Assembly: GCA_037349105.1 (NCBI GenBank)
Contig: JAYJMM010000059.1
Span: 310,001 to 374,000, forward strand
Direction: 5' to 3'
Source of the DNA: Limnomonas spitsbergensis
Lineage: Eukaryota > Chlorophyta > Chlorophyceae > Chlamydomonadales
DNA length: 64,000 nucleotides
Program-made: the position numbers and the translations under genes
The notes under the pieces: model-generated
Databases searched by the model: none
Told to the model about the DNA's origin: nothing
The model's input: the letters and a program-made list of their open reading frames with translations, nothing else
Shown: one piece after another, positions 42,434 to 52,828 of the stretch
How the letters are laid out: each line of letters opens with the position of its first letter
Position numbering within the stretch: the stretch's first letter is position 1

Positions 42434-43103
42434 GTGGCTTCACCCATCTATGGAGGAGGGAACACCGGTGGGCTGCGACTTCTGCTGCAGGTGAGAAGGG
42501 GCACACAAAGGGAGCATGGTCACATTTCTGAGGAGGGAGGAGCTGAATCGGTGTCTTATTTGCCAGTGTGAAGTGAGGTGCATTTGAGCAGATTGATGCT
42601 GTTTACCTGCTGACCTCCCTACGACAAAGCCTCCAAACACAGCCCATCCGTGATGGCTACTCATAAATCTCGGACTCCGCATTAACTGCTAGCAAAACCT
42701 GTTGACCAGGTGCCTCTAGAGCGATCTATAGCATTTCACGTTGGCATATTCAAATCCTGTTGTCAACAGCATTTTCCCGATTAATTCCGAAAATGGCACA
42801 ACGGCTCATGTTTGCTGGCTTATCACTGCACTGTAGGTAGAAACTTTTCCACAACCACTTTGCTTGCCCACTCAACAGGTTTCGGAGGGCGATCTGTCGC
42901 TGGGGTGCAGCCGGAAGCTGGTGAGTTGGGAGAAGGCATATGTTGTGACGTGCGTAACCTTGGAGCGTGCACAAGCCCGTACCTCTAAACTTAGCGTGCG
43001 CCGCATGGTGGCGGTCACTTGATCGTGATGCGCGCATGCATACGCGCTTTGGCATACCCTGGACATGTCCCTATACAAGGGGGTCCCAGCCTCCCTCGGA
43101 GAT

Positions 43104-43775
43104 GTCTGGTGGTCTAGGCTGGCAGAGTTACTTTTCGCAGCCTCGCCATGCTCAAGGGGGGCTGCGCGTTTGGGCTGCCAGTGGCGCTTGCCAATTCTGT
43201 ACAGAAGACTATGGTGCAGTCTAATTGTGGGACCCGCGGGAATTTCTGCAATGACTCCCGTGTCATATTTTCCACCCGTGTGTTTCACCTGTTTCACTCA
43301 GAAATGGAAAGTCCTGTGCCCTTGGGGCGGGGAGGGGGGGAGGCAAGGTATTTTTATTTTCTTTGTCTAGTGAAACAAGTGAAACAGGATGAAGGGAGGA
43401 GGGAGGGTCAGGGAGTGGGTGCGATGCCCGGAAACCGTCTGATGGTCTAGTCTGGCAGACGGAGTTGCTTTTGGCAGCCTCACCATGCTTGATGGGGGAA
43501 CGCGTTTAGGCTGCTTGTGGCCCTTGCCAGTTCTATGCAGAAGTCTGCGTTGTAATTTTGGAACCCGCTGGAATTCCTGCCGTGATTACCGTATTTCATT
43601 TTTCACCACCCATGTTTCACCTGATTCAATAGGAATTGGAAAGCCCCATGCTCCTTGGGAGGGGGGGAGGCAAGGTATATTTTATTTTATTTGTTTACTG
43701 AAACAGTAACAAGTGAAACAGGATGAAAGGGGGGGGTGAGGGGCCACTCAGGAAGTGAGTGCGACGCCCCGGACA
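43104..43775. repeat. 337-bp tandem duplication
   Basis: 43104-43440 and 43441-43775 are about 80% alike, sharing CTGGCAG(A)GTTGCTTTT-type starts, CCCATGTTTCACCTG and GGGGGAGGCAAGGTAT blocks. Each half ends in a GTGAAACAGGATGAA motif. No coding constraint is evident. Confidence 0.8.
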
Positions 43776-44039
43776 TGTCGGGGGTGAGGGGGGGGGGTGT
43801 GGCTGTGAGGCCCTGCAGGTAGATGGCCTGGTCGGGGGTCGAGGGGTCCCGCATCTGAGTCCACTGCGAGTGCACCTGGCATATTCCTGGTGCGCGTGTG
43901 CCCCCTTTGTCTGCCAGGCCGGAAGGTGTGGTGCTGCATGCGGTACCGCCGCCGCGCCGTTCCAAAATAAAATGAAATCAATAGATATACCTTGGTTGGG
44001 GCGTGGGTTACAAGGAAGCAACCTGTTCTGCCGCTGTAG

Positions 44040-44216
44040 TAAGAGTTCAACCAGCAGGTCACTGACTGTGGCGCCCCCCTTGCCCGCTGCCCTCCCTGCC
44101 CCCCTGCCTCCCCTCCCGTGGAGTTTAACCCGCGGGCTACCCTGCCTGACCCCCCCCTCTCATCTACCCCCGCCCCCCTGCCCCTGTCCCCCCTCTGCCC
44201 CCTTTCCTCCCCTCAG
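44040..44216 (+). repeat. Two upstream copies of the GCP3-like exon's 5' edge
   Basis: GAGTTCAACCAGCAGG at 44045 and GAGTTTAACCCGCGGGCT at 44121 echo the true exon start GAGTTCAACCAGCAGGCT at 44217. Each is followed by a C-rich polypyrimidine stretch like the one before the real acceptor. Confidence 0.8.
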
Positions 44217-45350
44217 GAGTTCAACCAGCAGGCTGCTGTGGCTGCGGACCTGGACGAGCTCGTCTCCGCCCACGAAAAGTACCTGCCCACGCTACTTCGC
44301 AAGGCGCTGCTGGGGGAGGCGACCGAGGGCCAGCGCACCACCCTCAAGGAGCTGCCGGAGAACATGCTCATGCTCAGGGGTTAAGTGCGCAAGCTCATTA
44401 CGGTCCATGTAGCAAAATGCAGTGAGCAGGGGGCGTCCCTGGGGACCCAGTGAACAGGGGGCGTCCCTGGGGACCCTTTCTTGACTGGCCGCTATGCATG
44501 ACTGGCGTCATGCCCTGAACCCTTAACTCTCAAGGCAAGAGCCTTTGCATGTCTCTACACTAAGATTTGGTTCGGCTGTCCGGTTTCGACGCTTGCGGCG
44601 TCTCCTTTCCTTGGTCTCTGGAATTCGAGTCCCACTTCACCGCATGGCCTCCACCACCACTGCGCTGTGCAGGTGCGTGGCGCCTACTAGAGGATGGGCC
44701 TGGCCAAGGCACGCATCGAGCAGCGCACCGGCGAGGGGCAGTGGGGCAAGATCGCCGGCGACGAGGACATCCGGGAGGTGCCGGTGTCATACCTGGAGCC
44801 GCTCAGCAGGGTGGTGGACGAGCTCGACCGGCGCCACCGGAAGGGCATCGCAGAATTCATGCAGAAGCTGCCGTCGCAGGTGTGTGCACGAGTGTGGCAG
44901 TGCTGTTGTGAGCGTTGCTCAGCTACCCTTCAGCTGTACAGTCTCTGTAGCCTCTGGCATGTGGCCTGTGGTATGTGGCCCGTGACCTGAGCCTGAGGCT
45001 TCCATGCACGGTCAGTCAGCTGATGGGCCGACAGCTGGGCCAGATCTATAGCTTTACCCAGGGGGGCGTATCCTTTATTGCCTGGGCCGTCCGTGAAGAA
45101 CACAACGGCGAAGGTTGCAGGCCTTAAAAGAGGTGCAGAGGCTCTTGCTGTGTATCTATCGCCTTCCCCTTATGTACCACCTCCCTTAGTCCCTTCCTTT
45201 ACCGCTTGTCCTCTCCCTGCTTGCGTGCAGGCCCATGAGGAGGTGCGCTTCCTGCTGTACCGTCTCGACTTCACCGAGTTCTACAAGAGGAGTGTGCCCG
45301 TGGTGGAGGAGGGCGGGCGGGCGCCCAGGAGGATGCTGGAGATGGCATGA
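44217..45350 (+). CDS. GCP3: Gamma-tubulin complex component GCP3-like, C-terminal exons
   Basis: Three exons are visible: 44217 to about 44384, 44691-44879 and 45231-45350 (TGA). They encode EFNQQAAVAADLDELVSAHE then KYLPTLLRKALLG; RIEQRTGEGQWGKI then EFMQKLPSQ; and EVRFLLYRLDFTEFYKR. These match, in order, the DLD-x-x-x-x-AH-x-x-(F/Y)L helix, the E-G-Q-W-G element and the final RFL-x-x-RLDF-x-E-x-Y segment of GCP3 (Spc98 family). GCP3 sits with GCP2 and gamma-tubulin in the small complex that nucleates microtubules at basal bodies. The junction between the first two exons cannot be resolved: the first runs to a TAA at 44382 and no donor gives the right phase, so a small exon may be missing or the copy may be damaged. 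Upstream exons were not found. Confidence 0.65.
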
Positions 45351-45705
45351 TGCTCGATTAGAGGGAGGCTGGCCCCAGAGTAGGATAGGCCAGCTGCCTA
45401 GGCACTGGCTCGGTCTGTGGCTTTCCCTTGGGGCCCGCAGACTATCTTCCGCCTGCCATGTGTTTGCAAGCTTGCTAGTGATGAGGCGTTTCAACCTCGT
45501 GATCTTGGATTCTTGCACTTTTCTGAAGGAGCTCTGCGGACTCGCCCTGTTTGCAGCTCACTGGGGATATTCCAGGGTAGAAGAGGCTGCTCTGGGAAGC
45601 TTGCGGCCACTTGTCCACCTCAGCAACAACAACCTCAGGGCTCGTATTCAACTAAGTGTCAGGTCCAATGGCTGCTCGGGACAGGCTCAGCAGGTCTTCA
45701 CCGCA

Positions 45706-45710
45706 TTACA
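45706..45710 (-). terminator. TGTAA polyadenylation signal of the kinase-like gene
   Basis: The minus strand reads TGTAA about 170 bases after the kinase-like TAG, a normal position for a green-algal polyadenylation signal. Confidence 0.45.
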
Positions 45711-45877
45711 AACAAAGAAAATACGGTAGACAAAAACTCAAAAGAAGAAGGAAAAAACTGCGAGCCTGTCACCGGCATAACCAGGACTTTTCAGCCGTCC
45801 GGTAAGCACCTCTGCTATAGGAGGGGAAACGGCGCCATTCAGCCAGCCAGCCAGCCAGTACCCTTGGTGCCGACATC

Positions 45878-48800
45878 CTACAAAGCGAACCAGGGGGCCC
45901 CCAAGGCCTCGGTCGCAGACGGGCGGCGTGCCGGGTCTGCATGGCGCATCTGCTGGCTCAGCTGGTCGCCCTGCTCAGACAGCCCCGGAACGCAGTTGAA
46001 AAGATTGCCGACCATCTCAATGTCGGACTTGTCCGTGTAGGCTGCATTCACCAGCGTCGCCGCAGTCCATGCCTTGCACTTGAAGGCTCCAGGGGGCATG
46101 CCAGTCGGGGCGGCAGACTCAAGGTCAATGAGGAACCAATCTCCCTACAGAGAGTGCGGGGGGGTCAGACCATGGTGGGGAAGGGTCGGTGCACAACAGC
46201 GTGTGTGGAACGTGTGCCTCTGATTCAAAGCATAGCAGAGGGCAGGGGTGTGTGGAGAAGGGCCTCCTTCTGAGCATAGGTAGCCACAAGGACACACGCA
46301 CCAGGAGCCTCCCTAAAAAGGCAGAGGGGGACTTGCTTGCGGCGCATGAGGAGCCCCACCCCCAAGAAGGGGTGTCAAAGGCAACGTATTTCATCATGTC
46401 GGCGCTTTGTTGTGAGACAAGGGTGGGGATGAAGGCCAGCAAGCTGCCACACCTGGTGGGCCCGCATGATGTTTGGCCAACGCAAGTCTCGGTGCACGAA
46501 GCCTGCTTGATGCATGCCTTGCACTGCCTGCAGCACCGCTCGCAACGCACGCTTAAGGTCGGCCTCGCTGCTAGGGCGGCATTCGTATCCCAGGGGGACC
46601 AGCTCCACCGAATAAGCACCAGTCGTCAGCTTGGGCGGAGTGACGCAATGCACCAAGCACGGCACACCCTGGGTAGCCCTGTACATCTGCGGTACATAGG
46701 GGAAGAGCATTGAGGATATTTTTGGTGAAGGGTGAGGCCGACAGGAGGATGGACAAATAACTGTGATGGGACGCAGTGGAGGGTGGGCGCAAGCCATAAG
46801 CTGGCGATTGAAAGCGAGCAACAGTATAAACATAGAAAGGGTCGAACCGATAATACCAGAAAATAAAGCGGAATGCTAAATATAGACTACCAACGTCCTT
46901 GTGCGTGATAGATAGAATGAAAACACTACAACAAAATATATAAATATCACATGAGCAGGTTCCCCTACAATTGCTCACCAGAACGAGCTCGTTGAAATCA
47001 GTGTTCACGTTGGGCTGAGCGCTGAAGGCCTGAACCTGCTTCAGTACAGAGCGCGCCTTGAAGATGAGGCTAACCCCATATGCACGCCGTAGTTGTCGGC
47101 CCAGAGGCAGGGTTGGCTGCGACGGCGGTAGGTGGCCTGCCAGTAGCCGAAGCAGACGGAACACGTTCACAACGGTGCGCATGACACAGATCCGGCCGCA
47201 CGTCTGCATTGAGAGGGTTGTCAAGAGCCGCGTTGCCAGGATATGGAGATAAGAAAGTAGTTGGAGAGCAATACTCTGGGTGTAGGGTTCAGCCCCCTGG
47301 CTGTCAGCACGGAGTACAACAAGTCAACGACAAGTCAACAACAACAAGAACACAAGCAGCAGAAATGGCAGATAAAACATGAAATCCAATGCTGACACCG
47401 CCCGCACCTGAGACATGTTCAATTCTTGGCTGACAGGCACCGCAACATTGGTGTTCCGCATGATGACGCAGAACATGACTGACGATCCACAGCTGGCGTA
47501 GCAGAGCAGGTAGGGAAGGCTGCCGAGCGTCAGAGGGTGCCACTCGGCGCTCATCTTGTCCCCGAGCTCCCTGATAGCAGCAGCCATACTCCCATTCCCT
47601 TGGGTCTTGTCCTCGCCCTTGAACACAAGGGCGCCATTGCTCCACATGCAGCAGTCAGGGCGTGAAAGGGCGATCGTTGCCTGTGAGTTGTCGGCCGTGT
47701 TCCGGTCGCCGTCCAGCTGCAGCAGCCCCGAGCAGTCAGCGAGCCACTTGAGCAGGCCGTCAATGGCTGGGAAGAGGAAGGATGCCGTTGCGTACATCTC
47801 GGATCCCCCAGACCAGGCCCTATCATGCAGCACCTACAAGGGCACCGTCGTGGAGGGGAAAAACCCTGAACCATTGCATACCATGCCATGGCCAAACACC
47901 TGTCGACTGCTGACCAAAGAGTGTCAAGTTCAGCTGCTTCGTACCCAGACCCCCCCTCCCGGGAAGACCCTCAACTCTCCGGAGGGTTTAGGGCTTTAGG
48001 GTTCAGGGTCTTACCCCAGGGTTCATGTTAAGTTGATTCGTGAGGCCACCCAGACCCTCCAGGATGGCCCTCTGGAGGCTTCAAACCTAGGGTGTAGGGT
48101 TTTAGGGTTCAGAGTCTTGCCCCATGGTTCAGAATTTAGTGTTTCAGGGTTTAGGGGATTGAAACCTGAACGCCCATACATTGACTGAGCCCCCCCACCT
48201 TCTGCAAAACACTGCGGGGTGCACTCAACGGGAGGCACTCACATAGCCCACAGCGCTGGCCAGTTCTTGAGCTGTGCCGCACGCTTTGAGATGGGCAGCC
48301 GCCACATGCGCCGTGGCCCCGTCATTCATCAGCTTGGTCATAAGAGTCGGAAGTGTGGGGAGAGGCTGGGGTAGGTCGCCTTCGAGGAAAGCGCGGATGG
48401 CGGTGCTGTCAGCAGGGAGAGAGGCTGCCATGTCGACCTCGAGCATCGCCAGGGCCCAGGCCCGAGAGGTGTCCACCACCATGGTCCCTAGTAGGGGGAA
48501 ACGAGGCGCTGCTATGAGAAAGAACGAAAATTACGCCATGACTCGGTGAGGGTGTTAACAGGCAATCACCCAGACCCCTTACCCCCCCCGACCCCTCTGT
48601 CCCCCCTGCCCCCTGCCACACCAGCTGCAACCGCTCCCCGCACACCGTCCCCCTGCCCCCTGTCCCCAGGCATCCCCTCCCTCTTTGCTGCCTTACCCTC
48701 CTGTCACCTCGCCCCTCTGCCCCCTGTCCCAAGCATCCCCTCCCTCTTTGCCGCCTTACCCGCCTGTCACCTCGCCCCTCTGCCCCCTGTCCCCAGGCAT

Positions 48801-50875
48801 CCCCTCCCTCTTTGCCGCCTTACCCGCCTGTCACCTCTGTCCCCCCAGCCCCCTGTCCCCAGGCATCCCCTCCCTCTTTGCCGCCTTACCCGCCTGTCAC
48901 CTCGCCCCCCTGCCCCCTGTCCCCAGGCATCCCCTCCCTCTTTGCCGCCTTACCCGCCTGTCACCTCGCCCCTCTGCCCCCTGTCCCCAGGCATCCCCTC
49001 CCTCTTTGCCGCCTTACCCGCCTGTCACCTCGCCCCTCTGCCCCCTGTCCCCAGGCATCCCCTCCCTCTTTGCCGCCTTACCCGCCTGTCACCTCTGTCC
49101 CCCCTGCCCCCTGTCCCCAGGCATCCCCTCCCTCTTTGCCGCCTTACCTGCCTGTCACCTCTGTCCCCCCTGCCCCCTGTCCCCAGGCATCCCCTCCCTC
49201 TTTGCCGCCTTACCCGCCTGTCACCTCTGTCCCCCCTGCCCCCTGTCCCCAGGCATCCCCCCTCTCTTTGCCGCCTTACCCGCCTGTCACCTCGCCCCTC
49301 TGCCCCCTGTCCCCAGGCATCCCCTCCCTCTTTGCCGCCTTACCCGCCTGTCACCTCGCCCCTCTGCCCCCTGTCCCCAGGCATCCCCTCCTTCTTTGCT
49401 GACTTACCCGCCTGCCACCTCGCCCCTCTGCCCCCTGTCCCCAGGCATCCCCTCCCTCTTTGCCGCCTTACCCGCCTGTCGCCTCGCCCCTCTGCCCCCT
49501 GTCACATTTACCTCCTGACCTCCGGCCGTATGGCAGCGAGGGAGGCAAGATGGCGGAGAAGGGGGCAGGAGGAGGGCAGCCAGGGGTGAATGAGGGCATC
49601 TAGCGGCAGCGACACCCGTGGAGGTTCTTATACCAGCATTTTGGGGGTGTCCTCCCTGGGCTGGTATGCCAATATGCTGGTAAAAGGCCCCAGGAGGGGG
49701 GAGATCATCTAGCCGGTAGATATAGGCATGCCGGTAGTGTCTCAGTTTGAAACTAAAAGAGGCAAGGAAGGGAAACAGCTTCTCTGAATCAAAAGCAGGG
49801 AGGCAGATATTTCATCTCCCAAAACAGAAGGGCCTTTCACCTGCAGGATGGTCGAGAGAATGGATGGAGCAGTAGGTGATATTGGCGTGGTTGAGGGTGT
49901 GGTAGATGGTGTGGTAGATGGCGATGTAGATGGGTGGAGGGTGTGGTAGATGGCGAGGTAGATGGCGAGGTGGATGGCGAGGTGGATGGTGTTGCAGAAG
50001 AAGTGGTCGAAGGCGCGGCGGACAGCGAGTGGTACATATAGGCAAGGGATAGGCATATTAGTATTAGAGAAGCGAGAGGGGAAGCAAGGTAAATCAAGGC
50101 AGATGAAGGAGTATGGGCGCCAGGTTTCATGCGCGCTATCATGCACCCCGCACGGAGCGCAGGTATGGCTGAGGAGCTGCCGGGAAGCAACCTGCACTGG
50201 CTGGCATATGAACGAAGGAGCACTCCCACCCCACAGACTACTTTTCTTCCCCTGGCATGAGGAGGAGCAGCGCTCAGCCCTGCGACCCCAGTGAGGTAGC
50301 CCTGAAACCCTAGTGACATGTAAGAGGCCAACCTTCTCGGCAGCCCCATGGCCACAATGGCAATCTGCGCGGGATGCATGATAGTGCGATGGAACACTAG
50401 ACTTTCCAGCGCGCTATCATGCATCTTGCACATCACAGTGTGGCCAGGGAGCTTCCGGGGAGCTGTCGGCACCCATGAATCACCTGAGCACCAGGTAATA
50501 CCCACTGCTTGCAGCAGGCATCACGTACGCGCCAGCATCACCTAATCACCAGCATGTCACCGGTACCACCTGGGGTGCTACCAGGAAGCCGATAGCACCC
50601 CACATGCTAATTTCCCCCACAATGATAATTCAGAATCTACCTTTCGTCCTCAGCTTGTACGCATTGAGAGCCGCTGTCAGGTTTTCGATGATCTGTTTTG
50701 AAGAGTCATCGTCCTCAAACAGCTCGTTCTTGAACTCCTCGGCTTTCATGTCTTCCAGAGAGACCAAGAACACAGCCTGTGCATGTTCGTCCCCAAAAAC
50801 ATCTCGCGTGGCCATCTTGATGCGTGCATTGGTGTAAGGCATCCTTGTTGTCCCCTGGTTGTGGGGACCCTGCAT
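45878..50875 (-). CDS. Protein-kinase-like protein, six exons
   Basis: Exons in order: 50875-50641, 48487-48243, 47833-47408, 47203-46979, 46686-46453 and 46144-45878 (TAG). All introns are GT-AG and the phases agree, giving about 543 residues. The catalytic loop is GFVHRDLRWPNIM (HRD with the Asn four residues after Asp), and FLIDLESAAP supplies the DFG-equivalent Asp; LIFKARSVLKQ may hold the ATP-binding Lys. The HRDLRxxN and LIDLE pattern resembles the atypical kinases found in multicopy families of fungi, oomycetes and algae. The N-terminal half (RIKMATRDVFGDEHAQAVFL; RPDCCMWSNGALVFKGEDK; LPYLLCYASCGSS) is a companion region of unknown role. It ends ARRPSATEALGAPWF, a usual kinase C-lobe end. 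The start at MQGPHNQGTT is tentative: CAATGCAG|GGTCCC could instead be an acceptor with another exon upstream. Confidence 0.7.
48600..49515. repeat. 64-bp minisatellite (CATCCCCTCCCTCTTTGCCG)
   Basis: About 14 units of CCCCAGGCATCCCCTCCCTC, TTTGCCGCCTTACCCGCCTG and TCACCTCGCCCCTCTGCCCC lie in the first intron of the kinase-like gene. Two variants alternate (CTCGCCCCTCTG versus CTCTGTCCCCCC). Pro/Leu-rich frames are repeat shadows; 64 is not a multiple of three, and deletions keep frames open locally. Confidence 0.9.
49860..50010. repeat. GGTAGATGGCGAGGTGGATG short repeats
   Basis: Eight or more imperfect 11-20-bp units in the first intron of the kinase-like gene. Confidence 0.75.
50110..50480. 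repeat. Two diverged copies around GCGCTATCATGCA
   Basis: GCGCGCTATCATGCACCCCG at 50130 and GCGCGCTATCATGCATCTTG at 50409 head similar stretches ending in GGGAGCTTCCGGGGAGCT-like words, about 280 bp apart. A reversed GGGATGCATGATAGTGCGAT lies at 50371. Confidence 0.6.
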
Positions 50876-50979
50876 TGCGCAATAAGCAGCAAAACATTTT
50901 ACTGAAGAAGAGGAAGATAAATAGTGAGCTGAATTGCCCTTCCCGTACATGCACACGGGGCAATATCAATCATGCACGC

Positions 50980-52580
50980 GTAGTGTTAAGTCAGCTCGGG
51001 TCTAAAGGGAATTGAGAAATATTTGCCCCGGAAAACGTCACATATTCTCAATTTGAGCCTTTCGCATCTCTCGCCTCAAAATCTGATGTCGGGGGTATGT
51101 GGGACTCGCCATGCACTCCACATGACTCCTGAGTCTGAGTCTGAGTCTCTGAGTCTCCTAACCAAATGACTCACCTTTCCTGCTGGTTGGTTGCCAGCTA
51201 CCAGACCTTCCGCATGGCTACTTTCCAGTCCTGCAAAAGCAAAAGCAAGTGTTGACGATAAGCCTTGCGGGCATCCCAATCTGACATCCCTGACAGGTTA
51301 AGTGTATGGCACATCTGCAGCTAGGGCAAGCATCACAAACAATTGCATCGTTGGGTGACACGACAAAGGCAAAGCGCTCACTGCGGTATCAAGCACGGTA
51401 TCTGGTCAGTCGGCCTGCGAAGCGAGAATACCGAAGAAGCCAGGAAGCACAACGCTACCAAATATATGATATAAGGACCCGGATAGCTGATGCTTCGAAC
51501 CAAATCATCTTACCTTCTGTCCTGTAAGGCGAGGAGCCCGAGGACGAGAACGAATCTCAAGGAAGTGCCATGCGAGGTAGTAGTTGCAGTGATATTTGCT
51601 GACAACAATAGATGCAGTCAGCTATCAAACGGTGTCCCAAAACTGTGCGTCCTGCCGAACCCCGCCCCTTGACGTGACGGGGAGTGTACAGCAGGAGAAG
51701 GTACTGACGACGCAACTGCATTTTTCATATGCGTCCTTGGGTGGGCTTCATGCTCACTCTCACTCGAGTCTTCGGACTACAGGCAGGCAGCTACCAAACT
51801 ATGTCCCACGAAACGAGAACAGTCAGCATCTATTACCGAAGAAGGCAAGGTGCACAATGCTTCTAAATCTACAAGCCACGCGTTTTTGCTCATGCCCTCG
51901 TTCATTTTCGACTAGGATCTCCACAGAAGCAAGCGCCTCACCTCAGATGAAACGAGAAGGCGTGGCAGCCTTCAGTTCAGCCCGGGACAGAAAAGCGAGG
52001 AGCCTGAGGAAATGAAACGAATGCTGGCTCCTATTTCTCTGCATGGTGGAAGTGTGGCAGAATTCCCCACACTCCACCTCAGGGGACATGCTCCACCTCC
52101 CTCATCCTGCTCAATGATGGCCTCTAACTTCATGGGCCTTCAATGTTGTCGTGCCTGATCTGTCTAAGTTCCCATGTCCGTATCGAGGAAGAAGCAGGGC
52201 CACATGTTCAGGCGATCGGTTCCGGCCATCGGGTAGGTCATGGAAGCGCCATGCGTGGGTAAACCTTGCAGAGCTCCTAGCCAAAGGCTGCCCGACATGC
52301 ATTCTGCTCAGGACTCTTGAGCCAGGAATGGAGGTGTGGAAGGCCCCCCCAGGAGCGTGATGACCATGGTTGTGTCGGTTCCCCGCCGGTAAACGACCAT
52401 ATGGGGGCGGGGCGGCCCACGGCAGAATTTGGTACTTAATGGAGACGGTGATTCAGCAGACCTGGAAATCCTCAGGAGCCTCTTAGCGAATGAAGTTCAA
52501 GTCAAAGCCGAAGGGGGTGTCTCTGCCAGCATCGGCTTTGTCCGTTAGACGGGGGCGGGGGGGCATGGGGAGGAAGCAGA
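50980..52580. other. Unassigned region with degenerate long repeats
   Basis: GAGTCTGAGTCTGAGTCTCTGAGTC occurs at 51129. Diverged blocks such as GCGAGGAGCCCGAGGACGAG (51528) and GCGAGGAGCCTGAGGA (51994), and AGCTATCAAACGGTGTCCCA (51618) versus AGCTACCAAACTATGTCCCA (51789), show old tandem copies. Short frames exist but none can be tied to a family. Confidence 0.4.
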
Positions 52581-52828
52581 TGAGATTCAAGGCGCGGGAC
52601 AACAGTAGGTGAGAGCCAAGGCGCGCGATAGCGGCAGATGAGAGTGACCGCCAGGGTGGCCGTCCAACAGTCTCTTCAGCCGAGGGAATGGCTGATGCTT
52701 GCCTCTATTTGCTTCCCGCCCCTGCCAAGGCCCCACCTCGTCTTCTGCCCCCTGGGGCGCGCCTCGCCGAGCTGTAGGCCAAGATGGAGAAAGACCGGTG
52801 GCCCTGGAGCTGGCCCTGTATGAAGAGG

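Noticed and set aside
48546..49589. Proline-rich protein of about 350 residues
   Set aside because: It is a translation of a 64-bp minisatellite in the first intron of the kinase-like gene, with three overlapping frames equally open.
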